The notes under the pieces: generated by a model
Databases searched by the model: none
Told to the model about the DNA's origin: nothing
Seen by the model: only the letters and a program-made list of their open reading frames with translations
DNA from: Massilia sp. YIM B02443
Lineage (GTDB): Bacteria; Pseudomonadota; Gammaproteobacteria; Burkholderiales; Burkholderiaceae_D
Reading direction: 5' to 3'
Assembly: GCF_030411955.1 (NCBI RefSeq)
Contig: NZ_JASNRA010000004.1
Location: forward strand, 40,095-104,094
DNA: 64,000 bases
Position numbers and translations under genes: made by a program
In this document: positions 33,403 to 45,500 of the stretch, one piece after another
Numbering within the stretch: position 1 is the stretch's first letter
Layout of the letters: the number at the start of each line of letters is the position of its first letter

Positions 33403-35459
33403 CGCGTCGGCGGCGGCGGCGTGACACCGGGCGGATAGGCCACCGGCTGGATCTCGATTTCCTGCGTCGCCGGTTCAGGCGCCGGCGCCGGCGTGAGCGG
33501 CGCCGACGGCGGCGGGCCCGATTGCGGCGAACCCAGTTGCGGCGTCACCGGCAGCGCCGATGGCGGCACCGAGACCGCGGCGCCAGGCACCGGCGCCGCT
33601 ACTGGCGCCGGCGCCGCCGTGCCGACCGTCACCGTCACCGGCTGGCCCGGCTCCACCGTGCGCGCGGTCGGCACGATCACCCGCACCGCATTGTCCGGAC
33701 GCCGGCGGAAGCTGGCCTCGGTGCCGGCGCCGAACTCGGACGCGGTCGCCGGCGGGCGCTGCACCGCGCGCACGATGCGCGGCGTGATCGACAGCACGAT
33801 CTCGGTGCGGTCGCTCTGGTCGCGCGTGTTGCCGAACAGGCGCCCCACCACCGGCAGGTCGCCCACGCCCGGCACCTTGCTGCCGCTGGTGCGGTCTTCG
33901 TTGCTGATCAGGCCCGCCAGCACCTGGTTCTCGCCATCCTTCAGCTGCAGCAGCGTGGTGGCCGAACGGGTGCCGATGCGGTAGGCCACGCTGCCATTGC
34001 TGGTGGTGATCGACTCGCCCAGGTTGCTGACCTCGAGCGAGATGCGGATCGCCACCTCGTTGTTCAGGTAGATGGTCGGCTCCACGTTCAGGGTCAGGCC
34101 GACGTCGATGTAGTTGACGTTCTCGGAGGCGAAGCCGCCGATCCCCGACGACACCGTGGCCGAGATGTTCGGGATCTTGTCGCCGATGACGACCTTGGCC
34201 TTTTCCTTGTTGCGCACGCGGATGCGCGGGTTGGCCAGGGTGCTGGTGTCGCCGTCGGTCTTGTTGGCGGCCACGGTGGCGCCGATCGGGCCCACCGTGA
34301 TGTTGCTGCTGTTGAAGGTGCGCAGGTCGTCGATCGTCAGGCGCGCGCCGCTGGTGCTTTGCAGCGGCGAGAACGACAGCGCGGTGGGCCAGGCGATGCC
34401 GAGGTCCATCACGCTGTTGCGCTTGATCTCGAGCACCTCGACGTCGAGCATGACCTCGGGCTCGGGCACGTCCTGCAGCGCCACCAGCTGGGTGGCGATG
34501 CGGATCGCTTCCGGATTGTCGCGCAGGATCACCAGGTTCAGCTTCTCGTCCACCACCACGTCGCGCGCCTTGAGGATGGTCTTGAAGGTGTTGGCGATGC
34601 TCTTGGCTTCGGCATTGGCCAGGAAGAAGGTCTTGACCGTCATCTCCTGGTACTCGCGCAGCTTGGCCGCCACGTTCGGGTAGATCAGGATGGTGTTGCC
34701 GTCCATGACCTGGCGTTCCAGGCCGTTGGTCATCAACAGGTAGTAGACCGCCGCTTCCACCGTGCTGTTCTTCAGGAAGATCGAGGTGCGTCCGTCGGCC
34801 TTGACGTCCTTGTCGAACACGAAGTTCAGGCCCGAGTGGCGCGCGATGATCTCGAACACCTGCTTGAGCGGTGCGTCGCGGAACTCGAGGCTGATCGGCT
34901 TGCGGTAGGCCGCCGCCAGCGTCCCCTCGGCGCCGGGACGCGCCGCCGTCTTTTCGTCGACCTGCAGCATCAGCTGGCGCGCCGCCTCGTGCGCCGGGCG
35001 CTCGGTCAGCAGCGCCGCCAATATCTGGCGCGCGCCGTCCAGGTCGTCCTTGTCGAAGGCGGCGCGCGCCTGCTGCAGCATGGCCCCATGGCGGCGGTCG
35101 GCCTCCACCTGGCGAAGGCCGGCGCGCGCGCGGTCGTTGCCGGGGTCGATCGCCAGCACGCGCCGGTAATCCTCGGCCGCGGCGTCCGCCTGGCCGGCCG
35201 CAAGGCGGCCGTCCGCCGCCTCGATCAGGCGTCGTGTGGCGCCGTCGCGCGCGCGCAGGTAGGCGGCGCGGTACACCGGGTTGCCCGGCTCGGCGGCCAC
35301 CGCCTCCTGGTACTTGGCCAGGCCGGCCGCGACCTGGTCCTGCGCCACCAGCGCATTGCCGTCCTGGTAGGCGCGCTGCGCGGCGCAGCCGGCCAGCAGC
35401 AATGGAAACAACGGCGGCAACAACGCCAGCGCCAACCCATGAATCCGGGAACGAACCAT
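33399..35459 (-). CDS. gspD: Outer-membrane secretin, GspD/PilQ family lipoprotein
   Basis: Forms the outer-membrane pore. The 686-aa protein has a lipoprotein signal (PLLLAGC, Cys25), a TPR-like helical region (about 30-175), N-domains ([54 protein letters not shown]) and the secretin core. The core contains [36 protein letters not shown]. The C-terminal 130 residues are Pro-rich and disordered. Fusion of TPRs and lipidation suggests a self-piloting secretin that needs no separate pilotin. ATG at 35459 overlaps the upstream stop (TGATG); a GTG three bases earlier is also possible. Confidence 0.93.
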   Translation of the reverse strand: MVRSRIHGLALALLPPLFPLLLAGCAAQRAYQDGNALVAQDQVAAGLAKYQEAVAAEPGNPVYRAAYLRARDGATRRLIEAADGRLAAGQADAAAEDYRRVLAIDPGNDRARAGLRQVEADRRHGAMLQQARAAFDKDDLDGARQILAALLTERPAHEAARQLMLQVDEKTAARPGAEGTLAAAYRKPISLEFRDAPLKQVFEIIARHSGLNFVFDKDVKADGRTSIFLKNSTVEAAVYYLLMTNGLERQVMDGNTILIYPNVAAKLREYQEMTVKTFFLANAEAKSIANTFKTILKARDVVVDEKLNLVILRDNPEAIRIATQLVALQDVPEPEVMLDVEVLEIKRNSVMDLGIAWPTALSFSPLQSTSGARLTIDDLRTFNSSNITVGPIGATVAANKTDGDTSTLANPRIRVRNKEKAKVVIGDKIPNISATVSSGIGGFASENVNYIDVGLTLNVEPTIYLNNEVAIRISLEVSNLGESITTSNGSVAYRIGTRSATTLLQLKDGENQVLAGLISNEDRTSGSKVPGVGDLPVVGRLFGNTRDQSDRTEIVLSITPRIVRAVQRPPATASEFGAGTEASFRRRPDNAVRVIVPTARTVEPGQPVTVTVGTAAPAPVAAPVPGAAVSVPPSALPVTPQLGSPQSGPPPSAPLTPAPAPEPATQEIEIQPVAYPPGVTPPPPTR

Positions 35460-36007
35460 CACTCGAATACTCCAATATTGATCTGCTGGACCTGCTCAAG
35501 CGGCAGGTAGGTCAGGGTCATGACCGGCGGACGGATCGCGTCGACCCGGTAGGTGCCGTCGATCGTGGTCTTGTCGCGCACCAGGTAAGTGCGGTCGCCG
35601 CGCGCCAGGTACACCTCCCAGGCGCCGTCCTGCAGCGACTTGCCGATGAAGGTGAACGGCAGCGGCGGCGCAGTCGGGGGCGGCGGCGGTGGCGGCGGTT
35701 CGTTCGATGGCGGCGGTGGCGGCGGGGCCCAGTCCTGGCGCGCGAACAGCGCGTTGTCGGCGGCGCCGAAGCGGTCATCGCCGCCGATCAGGGTCTCGCG
35801 CGGCAGCAGGCGCAGGATTGCGGTGTCGCTCGCCGCGTTCGATGGTGTTGATGCAGTCGATGCCGCAGGCGCGGCGGCGCGCGCCGGCGCCTGGGCCGCG
35901 CGCTCGACCGGCTCGGCCACCGTATCTTCGGGCGTGTTGTCGCCGAAGACCACCAGTCCGGCGGCCAGCAGCAGCGCCGCACCCATGGCGATATGGCGCG
36001 GCTTCAT
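35459..36007 (-). CDS. GspC/PilP-like inner-membrane linker protein
   Basis: Periplasmic linker of 182 aa with one N-terminal membrane helix (about 7-22). An Ala/Pro-rich spacer includes long proline runs (about 95-117). A C-terminal beta-domain (FTFIGKSLQDGAWEVYLARGDRTYLVRDKTTIDGTYRV, then LTYLPLEQVQQINIG) resembles the HR/PilP domain that contacts the secretin. Lies directly before gspD with a 1-base overlap, in keeping with such a role. I am unsure whether it is closer to GspC or PilP. Confidence 0.78.
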   Translation of the reverse strand: MKPRHIAMGAALLLAAGLVVFGDNTPEDTVAEPVERAAQAPARAAAPAASTASTPSNAASDTAILRLLPRETLIGGDDRFGAADNALFARQDWAPPPPPPSNEPPPPPPPPTAPPLPFTFIGKSLQDGAWEVYLARGDRTYLVRDKTTIDGTYRVDAIRPPVMTLTYLPLEQVQQINIGVFE

Positions 36008-36582
36008 CGCGGCGCTCCCGATGCCGGGGCCAGGTAGAAGGTCAGGCGCAGGCGCGCCTCGACGCCGGCGTCGCCGATGGCGTCGCGCCGGAACGCGACA
36101 TCGTCCAGCGAGGCATGCGGCATGGCGCGCAGCACGTCGAGGGCGAAGCCGAGGATGGCGCCGTAGCTGCCCTTCACCGGCAGGTTGACCTGGTAGGTGC
36201 TCAGCCTCGCGTTGCGATCGTTGGCGCTGCGGTATTCGCCCTGCGCCAGCGTCAGGCCGTGCTTGGCGGCCAGCGCGAACACCTCCTTCAACTGGCGCTC
36301 GACGCCGCGCCGGTCGCCCAGCGTGGCATGGAAGTGCTGCAGGTTCTGGTCGCTGCTGGGCGGCGGCGCGGCCACTGGCGCGGCGACCGGCGCCGGCATG
36401 CGCGCCAGGCGCCGCGCCTGTTCGTATTCCTGGTCGAGCCGCTCGCGCGCCGGCAGCAGCGCCAGCTGGGCGCCGATGCCGGCCGCCACCAGCGCCACCG
36501 CCAGCGCCACGACCGGATTGATGCGCCCGAGCCGCAGGCGCGCGCGCAACAGCAGGCCGGCCAAGGTCATGGAACGCTTCAT
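36004..36582 (-). CDS. PilO/GspM-like inner-membrane assembly protein
   Basis: A 192-aa protein with one membrane helix (about 21-44, VVALAVALVAAGIGAQLALL). A short coiled-coil stretch (PARERLDQEYEQARRLA) and a periplasmic ferredoxin-like domain (LKEVFALAAKHGLTLAQGEYRS, TYQVNLPVKGSYGAILGFALDVLRAMP) follow, as in PilO and GspM. ATG at 36582 overlaps the upstream stop (ATGA). Likely partner of the next two proteins in the alignment complex. Confidence 0.82.
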   Translation of the reverse strand: MKRSMTLAGLLLRARLRLGRINPVVALAVALVAAGIGAQLALLPARERLDQEYEQARRLARMPAPVAAPVAAPPPSSDQNLQHFHATLGDRRGVERQLKEVFALAAKHGLTLAQGEYRSANDRNARLSTYQVNLPVKGSYGAILGFALDVLRAMPHASLDDVAFRRDAIGDAGVEARLRLTFYLAPASGAPR

Positions 36583-37133
36583 GGCGCGCTCCATTCGGCG
36601 CTGATCTGGAACCGCAGCGGGCGGTTCGGATCCTGTTCCATCACTTCGTGGCGCGTCAGCACCACGCTGCTGAAGCCCTCCTCGGCCTGCATGCGGCCGA
36701 CGTAGGCCAGCATGTCGTCGCTGCTCCTGGCTTCGGCGGTGATGCGCAGCTGGCGCCGTTTGGCATCCGGCTCCAGCGCCAGCAACGCCACCGAGGCCGG
36801 CGTGGCCACGGCCACCGCTTCGGCCAGGTCGCGCCACGGCAGGTTCAATTGCATCACGGCGGCATTCACGGCGCCGGCCTGGGCCGGGGTGATCGCGATC
36901 TTCGGCGCCGCCACCTTGTCTTCCACGACGGCCAGCGGCGCCTGGCTGCGCGCCGCCAGCGCGGCCTGCAGCGCCTCCAGTTCCGCCTTCTGTTCGGCAT
37001 AGCGGTCGGCTTGCACCAGCGCCGCGCCCAGCAGCGTGACGATGGCCGGCACCACGAACACCAGGTGCGGCGGGGTGCGGAACAGCGTGCGGCGCAGGCT
37101 CGGCGGCGCGAAGTCGATGCGGGTGCGCCTCAT
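36579..37133 (-). CDS. PilN/GspL-C-like inner-membrane assembly protein
   Basis: A 184-aa protein with a basic N-terminus, one membrane helix (about 23-42), a coiled-coil (DRYAEQKAELEALQAALAAR) and a periplasmic domain (LPWRDLAEAVAVATPASVALLALEPDAKRRQLRITAEARS, GRMQAEEGFSSVVLTRHEV). This layout matches PilN, which corresponds to the C-terminal half of GspL. 4-bp overlaps on both sides. Confidence 0.83.
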   Translation of the reverse strand: MRRTRIDFAPPSLRRTLFRTPPHLVFVVPAIVTLLGAALVQADRYAEQKAELEALQAALAARSQAPLAVVEDKVAAPKIAITPAQAGAVNAAVMQLNLPWRDLAEAVAVATPASVALLALEPDAKRRQLRITAEARSSDDMLAYVGRMQAEEGFSSVVLTRHEVMEQDPNRPLRFQISAEWSAP

Positions 37134-37940
37134 GCCGCGCTCCCGCTGCGCGCCAGGCGCGCCAGTTCCGACCAGCCGTCATCCAGCGTTTCAAGCAGGC
37201 TGCAGGCGAAGTTCAGCCGCCCCGGGCTGCTGGCCCAGGCGGCGGGGGCCGCGCCGCACAGCTGCAGGCGCTCCGGCCGCGCCACCCCGACCCGCAAGGC
37301 TTCGCGGCCGACGTGGGCTTCGAGCCAGTCGCGGTCGGCGCCCGCCGGGATCACGGCGGTGCGCACCGCGGCCAATGAACGGCCCTGGTAGGCGGCCAGG
37401 GTCAGCACGCCGCCCGCGACCTGGCCGAACCAGGCGCCGGGCCGGCGCTCGCGCCGCCACTGGTTCAGGGCCGCGACGAATTGCGGCGCCACTTCGACCA
37501 GGTGGAAGCGGTGTTCATTGGCGGCCGCCGTCAGCTGGTCCAGCAGCACGCGCGGCGCGGCGGCGGCCAGGAACGGGCGGTCGGCATCCCAGTCGGCGCT
37601 GATGCGCCAGTCCGCCGGGCTGGCGCCGAACAGGTGCTGGAAGCGCAGCGCGGCCGCCGCTTCCAGGTCGGCCGGACGGGTGGCGCCCGGCGGCGGCGTC
37701 ACCTGCCACAGGCGCAGCAGCTCGTCGGCCAGCACCACCGTCACCGGCCAGCCGGCCAGCGGGATGTCGGAGAACAGCATGCGCAGGCCCGGCGCCAGCG
37801 CGTCGGGCGCGAACAGGTCGAGCGGCTGCTCGCTGAGCGCCAGCGGCGCGCTGCCGAACAGGCGGCCGACCTTGACCAGCGCCAGGCCGTTGGGGGCGAC
37901 GCCGATGCGCAGCGACTGCCCAAGACGTTTCACATTCATC

Positions 37941-37948
<8 letters not shown>
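37130..37948 (-). CDS. PilM/GspL-N-like cytoplasmic protein, short
   Basis: A 272-aa soluble protein between gspE and the PilN-like gene. This position and the order of the neighbours suggest a PilM/GspL cytoplasmic domain that would connect the ATPase to the membrane platform. It is shorter than typical PilM (about 350 aa), and I cannot see the full actin-like nucleotide-binding motifs, so it may be degenerate. A start at 37948 overlaps gspE by 8 bp; ATG at 37939 is an alternative. Assignment rests largely on context. Confidence 0.65.
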
Positions 37949-39643
<1,695 letters not shown>

Positions 39644-39647
<4 letters not shown>

Positions 39648-40837
39648 GACATGTCTCCGGCCAGATCGAAGATCGGCATATATAACAGGACCACGATCGC
39701 GCCCACCACCAGCCCGATGCCGGCCATCAGCAGCGGCTCGAAGGTGCGCGTGAAGCGGTCGATCCAGCGCCCGATCTCGCCGTCATAGAAGGCGGCCGAC
39801 TGGGTCAGCATCGGCCCCATCTCGCCGGTGCGCTCGCCCACGCGCAGCATGCGCAGCGAGATCGGCGTGGTGAGACCGTTGGCTTCGAAGGCGTTCGACA
39901 GCGGCTGGCCCGACTCGATGGCGGCGCGCGCCGCCTGCAGGCCCTTCTTGACCGTGCCGGACACCATCGGCTGCACCGTCTCGATGGCGCCGACGATGGT
40001 GATCCCGCCTTCGGTCAGCATGCCCAGCGTCAGGTACAGGCGCGAAAGCTCATAGATGCGGGCGCGTTCGCCGATGCCGGGCAGCTTCGCCAGCAGGCGT
40101 GCCACGCCGCCGTTTTTCAGCAGATGGCGCACGCCCGCGACCGCGCCGGCCAGCAGCGCCAGCGCGGCGATGCCGATCGCGCCGCCGTGGCTGGAGGCGA
40201 ACTGGCCCCAGTCCAGCAGCAGCTGCGACATCCACGGCAGGCTGCGCCCGGCGCCGTGATACACCTCGGCGAATTTCGGCACCACGTAGCCGACCAGGAA
40301 GCCGCTCACGCCGCCGCCCACCATCAGCAGGATCACCGGATAGATCGAGGCGCTGACGATTTTGGAACGCACGGTGTCGATGCGCTGCTGGTAATCGATG
40401 TAGCGCGCCAGCGCGCGCGGCAGGTCGCTGGTGCCTTCGGCGGCGCGCACGATGCCGACGTACAGCGGCGGGAACAGGTCCGGCTGCGCACCCAGCACGG
40501 TGGAGAAGCGCTTGCCTTCGCGCAGGCCGCCGAGCAGACGCTCGAGCACGCCGCGTGGCCCCGGCGCGCTTTCCTTTTCCAGCAGCGCTTCCAGTGCCTC
40601 GACGATGCCCAGGCCGGCGTTGAGCAGCGCCAGCAGTTCCTGGCTGAACAGCACCAGATTGAGTTTCGGACCGCGCGCGCGGGTCAGCTGCAGGCCCTTG
40701 CCACGCGCCGGCTCGACCGCGCTGACGAACAGGCCGCGCGCCTCGACCTGGCGCCGTGCGTCGAGGGCGTCGGCGGCGTCGACGACCTCGTTCGAGATCG
40801 ACATGTCGGGCGCAAGGGTGCGAACGGCGAACTGCAT
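39644..40837 (-). CDS. gspF: Inner-membrane platform protein GspF
   Basis: Polytopic platform protein (397 aa) with two GspF repeats: LVLFSQELLALLNAGLGIVEALEAL and YELSRLYLTLGMLTEGGITIVGAIETV. Each is followed by a membrane region, with three hydrophobic helices in total (about 170-195, 218-235 and 365-390). It couples the GspE motor to the pseudopilus. It follows gspG after 51 bp. Confidence 0.94.
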
Positions 40838-40888
40838 GAGAGGCCCGTCGTGGATGCTGTGGAGCGTGGAATGAAGACCGAAAAACGC

Positions 40889-41338
40889 TTATTGCGAAGA
40901 GATGTCCGCGTTGTCGCCGGTGCCGCCCGGCTGGCCGTCCTTGCCGAGCGAGACGATCTCGTACTCGCCGCGGCTGCCAGGGGAGCGGTACTGGTAGGCG
41001 TTGCCCCAGGGGTCGAGCGGCACGCCCTTCTTCAGGTAGGGACCGTTCCATTTGGCGCCGGCGCTGGGCGGCGCCGCCATCAGGGCGTTCAGGCCCTCTT
41101 CGGCGTTCGGATAGCGGCCGACGTCGAGGCGGTAGGTGTCGAGCGACTTGTCGAAGGCTTCGATCTGCGCCCTGGCGACGGTGACTTCGGACTTGCCCAG
41201 CTGCGAGAAATACTTGGGACCGACATACGCCGCCAGCAGGCCGATGATGACGATCACCACCAGCAGTTCCAGCAGCGTGAAGCCCGCGCGGCGGCGCCGT
41301 ACGACACCTGCGACGCCCCGATTCGTAGCACAAACCAT
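40889..41338 (-). CDS. gspG: Major pseudopilin GspG
   Basis: First gene of the secretion operon, 149 aa. The basic leader (NRGVAGVVRRRRAG) is cut before FTLLELLVVIVIIGLLAAYVGPKYF, with Glu5 present. The globular part is a typical GspG (DTYRLDVGRYPNAEEGLNALMAAP, GPYLKKGVPLDPWGNAYQYRSPG, and the calcium-binding loop near GKDGQPGGTGDNADI). ATG at 41338 with TAGGAG upstream; a longer in-frame extension is rejected. No prepilin peptidase gene is in the window; PilD elsewhere probably processes all four pseudopilins. Confidence 0.95.
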   Translation of the reverse strand: MVCATNRGVAGVVRRRRAGFTLLELLVVIVIIGLLAAYVGPKYFSQLGKSEVTVARAQIEAFDKSLDTYRLDVGRYPNAEEGLNALMAAPPSAGAKWNGPYLKKGVPLDPWGNAYQYRSPGSRGEYEIVSLGKDGQPGGTGDNADISSQ

Positions 41339-41742
41339 CAACCGACTCCTAAGTTGCATGCGTGTTGCCTGCGTGTTGCTTGCGTGAAAAGCTTTGCCGA
41401 TCAAGGCTACCACGCAGCTCGGCCGGTCGACAACTCTTCTTTGCAAAAAACCATGGTTCACCAAGGGTGGAAATGATGATTTATTACAGGTCACAATTAT
41501 TCCCAAAAAGCAATGGTGCAAATTACATACGCGTGAAATTTGCTTCCAACAGGCATGTTTTCATAGGGAAAACCAAATTTAATCAATGCATACTGCGAAA
41601 ACTCAAAATTGTCTTTGTTAAACTTTTTTACACTTTTCTTATTTCCATTGATATATTTCTTTTCAACCTGAGCACATCAGGTGCCAAAGCGCTGTGCCCC
41701 GCCGTACCCAGGCGAGAGAGAAATCCAACATAAAGGCAGATC
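41339..41742. other. AT-rich divergent region between the secretion operon and a PEP-CTERM gene
   Basis: About 400 bp without a credible gene, markedly AT-rich in 41450-41680. It must hold the promoters for gspG (minus) and the PEP-CTERM gene (plus). Visible elements: an 11-bp tandem repeat (TGCGTGTTGC plus C/T, 41359-41386) just upstream of gspG, and an inverted repeat CCTGA/TCAGG at about 41668-41682. Confidence 0.55.
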
Positions 41743-42489
41743 ATGATCCGGAAATCGCACGTGGCATTACCCCTCGGCAGTACCCTCACCAAAATCCTCG
41801 GCGCCACCCTCGCCTCCGCCGTCCTCGCGGCGCCGGCGCAGGCCGGCGTCATCGGCTTCGAGACCGGCTACGGCATGGCCTTCGGCAGCGGCGAAACCTA
41901 TAGCGAAGCCGGTTTCAACCTGCTGTTCGAAGCCTACGATTTCGAAGCCGTCGGCAGCGCCGTGGGGTCGATCATCGACGGCGCCGATCCGTTCGCGTGC
42001 GTGGACATGGCCTGCCCGGTCGGCAATGACAGCTACTACTACGGCGCGTTCAACGACAGCATCATCTACGTCACCTCGCAGACTGCCGGCCAGCGCTTCA
42101 ACGTGAATTCCTTCGACGCCAGCTTCATCGGCGCCAATGCCAGCCTCGGCGGCTATCCCGTCGTTTCCGGCCTGCTGTTCATCCAGGGCCTGCTGGCCGA
42201 CGGGACCAGTACCAGCGTCCGCTACAACCTCCTGGGCCCCACCGCCAATGGCTTTACGTTCAACAGCTATGTGACACCGAGCGCATTCTCCAGCCTGGAC
42301 TTTGTCCAGATCGCCATCTACGGCATGGCGTGCGACGCTGCCGGCTCTTGCAGCGCGTTCAACACCAACCAGGGCCAGTTCGGCATCGACAACCTGGAAC
42401 TGACCGCGGTGCCGGAACCGGCCAGCGCGCTGATCTTCGGCCTCGGCCTGGCCGGCCTGGTCGCCGGTGCGCGCCGCCGCAAGGCGTGA
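41743..42489 (+). CDS. PEP-CTERM sorting-signal protein
   Basis: Exported protein of 248 aa. The signal peptide probably ends after APAQA (residue 34). The mature part is rich in Gly, Ser, Phe and Tyr, with a short Cys-containing stretch (FACVDMACP) and no recognised enzyme fold. The C-terminus is a complete PEP-CTERM signal (residues 223-248: VPEPA, hydrophobic helix, GARRRKA), which an exosortase would cut. It is followed 57 bp later by the subtilase gene on the same strand. Function unknown; a matrix or surface role is inferred from the sorting signal. Confidence 0.9.
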   Translation: MIRKSHVALPLGSTLTKILGATLASAVLAAPAQAGVIGFETGYGMAFGSGETYSEAGFNLLFEAYDFEAVGSAVGSIIDGADPFACVDMACPVGNDSYYYGAFNDSIIYVTSQTAGQRFNVNSFDASFIGANASLGGYPVVSGLLFIQGLLADGTSTSVRYNLLGPTANGFTFNSYVTPSAFSSLDFVQIAIYGMACDAAGSCSAFNTNQGQFGIDNLELTAVPEPASALIFGLGLAGLVAGARRRKA

Positions 42490-42546
42490 TGCGCCGCGCA
42501 ACAACGACAACAAGAACGCTCCAGAGAACCGAAGAGGAATCACTTC

Positions 42547-45500
42547 ATGAAACTCCGTCCACTTTCCGCAGCCCTGCTGCTCGCACTGTCCAGCATGACG
42601 CTGGCAGTCCAGGCCGACGATGTGCGTCGTCCTTACGTGGTGCAACTGGCCGACAAGCCGATCGCCTCGTACGACGGCACGGTCACCGGCCTGGTCGCGA
42701 CCCAGCCGCGCGCCGGCCAGCGCCTCGACCTGACAACCCAGAGCGTGCAGCTGTATAACGGCTACCTCGACCAGAAGAAGGCCGCGGTGCGCGCATCCGT
42801 CGGCAACGCGCCGGTGCTGCACGAATACAGCGTGGTGCTGAACGGCTTCACCGCCCTGCTGACCGATGCCGAAGTGCGCACCCTGATCGGGCGCAGCGAC
42901 GTGGTCGCGGTGACCCCGGACACCCCGCGCACCCTGACCACCACCTATACCCACTCGTTCCTGGGCCTGGACAAGCCGGACGGCCTGTGGGCCCAGCTCG
43001 GCGGACGCACCAAGGCCGGCGAAGACATCATCATCGGCATCGTCGATGGCGGCGTGTGGCCGGAACACCTGTCCTACGCCGACCGCGTCGACGGCAACGG
43101 CAAGCCGACCTTCGACAACGACGCCTCGGTGGCCTACCCTGCGCCGCCATCGCGCTGGAAGGGCGACTGCCAGACCGGCAACGGCTTCACCACCGCCAAC
43201 TGCAACAACAAGCTGATCGGCGCCCAGTACTTCGACGCCAGCTTCAAGTCCAGCGGCCGCGTGCCGCACTGGACCGAATTCACCGGTTCGCCGCGCGACT
43301 CGATCGGCGGCACCACCGGCGAAGGCGGCCACGGCACCCACACCTCGACCACCGCCGGCGGCAATGCCGGGGTCGACGTGATCATGTCGGGCGTGAACGT
43401 CGGCGCCATGTCGGGCGTCGCCCCGCGCGCGCGCATCGCCTCGTATAAAGTATGCTGGACCTATAACGACGCGGCCGAGGCCGACGGCATGCGCAACGGC
43501 TGCTTCACCGGCGACAGCGTGGCCGCGATCGAAAAGGCGGTCACCGATGGCGTGCACGTGATCAACTTCTCGATCAGCGGCGGCACCTCGATCACCGATC
43601 CGGTCGAGCAAGCCTTCTTCAACGCCACCAACGCCGGCGTGCTGGCGGTGGCCTCGGCCGGCAACGACGGCCCGGGCAACCAGGTGGCCCACATCAGCCC
43701 GTGGGACGCCACCATCGGCGCCTCGACCCACAACCGCGAACTGCAGGCCGACATCGTGCTGGGCAATGGCCAGCGCTTCACCGGCGCGTCGATGAACGCC
43801 GCCGCGCTGCCGAACGCACAGCTGATCCTGGCCGAAGCAGCCGGCCTGCCGGGCGCCGATCCGGCCAAGGTGGCACTGTGCTACAGCGCCAACGAAAACG
43901 GCGGCCAGGCCGTGCTCGATCCGGCCAAGGTCGAGGGCAAGATCGTGGTCTGCACGCGCGGCACCAACGCCCGCGTCGACAAGAGCCTGGCCGTGAAACT
44001 GGCCGGCGGCGTCGGCATGATCCAGGTCGACAACGGCGCCGGCCTGGTGGCCGAAGTGCACTCGGTGCCGACCGTCCACGTCACCGCGGCCCAGGGCGCC
44101 CAGATCCGCGCCTACGTCAACGCCAACGCCGGCGCCACGGCCTCGATGACCAAGTTCGTGGTCGGCACCTCATCCACCCCGGCCCCGGTGATGGCCAACT
44201 TCTCCTCGCGCGGCCCGAACCGCTTCGACGCCAACGTGATGAAGCCGGACATGACCGCGCCGGGCGTGGACATCATCGCCGGGGTGTCGCCGGACCTGAC
44301 CCGCGCCCAGCAGGAAGACCTGATCAACGGCACCCTGGTGCCGGACGTCGCCTTCGCCTCCTACCAGGGCACCTCGATGTCGGCCCCGCACGTCACCGGC
44401 CTGGCCGCCCTGCTGCGCCAGGAGCATCCGAGCTGGACCCCGGCGATGATCAAGTCGGCGATGATGACCACCGCCACCGACACCTACGCCGACGCGCTCA
44501 CCGGCGACATCCGCGGCCAGCTGCCGTTTGCCCAGGGCGCCGGCCACATCAACCCGAACCGCGCCGTCGATCCGGGCCTGGTGTACGACATCACCCCGAG
44601 CGAGTTCCGCAAGTACATGTGCGGCGCCGGCATGACCGCCCAGTGCGCGGGCGGCCAGATCGCCGGCTACGAGCTGAACCTGCCGTCGATCGCGCTCGGC
44701 AACGTGCTCGGCACCGCCAGCGTGACCCGTACCGTGACCAACGTCGGCGCCTCCGACGCGACCTACCGCGTCAGCACCCGGATGGACGGCTTCGGCATCC
44801 AGGTCAGCCCGTCGACGCTGACCATCCCGGCCGGCGGCAGCGCCTCGTACACCGTCACCCTGACCCGCGGCAACGCTGCCGAAAATGTCTGGAAATACGG
44901 TTCGCTGACCTGGTCCGACGGCACCCACTCGGTGCGCAGCCCGATCGTGGCGCGTTCCGGCAAGCCGATCGTGGCCCCGGCCTTCATGTCGAGCGACAAG
45001 GCCAGCGGCAGCAAGCCGATGAGCATCACCACCGGCTTCGGCGGCAAGATGAGCGCCACCGTCGGCGGCCTGAAGGAAATCGTGCGCACCGCGTCCACCA
45101 TCAATCCGGCCCCGGCGGGCACCATCACCACCGTCGAGACCATGCGCGCAGCCTGCGTGGCCGGCGCAGCGGGCGTGAACGTGGTGCCGGTCACCTTCAC
45201 CAGCGCCACCATGGCGGCCCAGTTCGAGACCTTCAACCGCGACACTTCGGGCGAAGGCCGCGACGACCTCGACATGGTGCTGGTCAATTCGGCCGGCCAG
45301 CTGGTGACTTACTCGGCCAATGACGGCTCGGACGAGTGGATCACGCTGGCGGCCCCGGCCCCGGGCAACTACCGCCTGTGCGTGATCGGCTACACCACCG
45401 CCAACAACCGGCCGGCCACTTACGGTTTCCACTCGGCGGTCGTGAACACCTCGGACAAGGGCGGCAACTTCAAGGCGCTGGTCCCGGCCAAGGTCTACGC

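Noticed and set aside
41440..41740. AT-rich stretch as foreign DNA or an inserted element
   Set aside because: No gene, no repeats at the borders and no transposase. A divergent promoter region explains it better.
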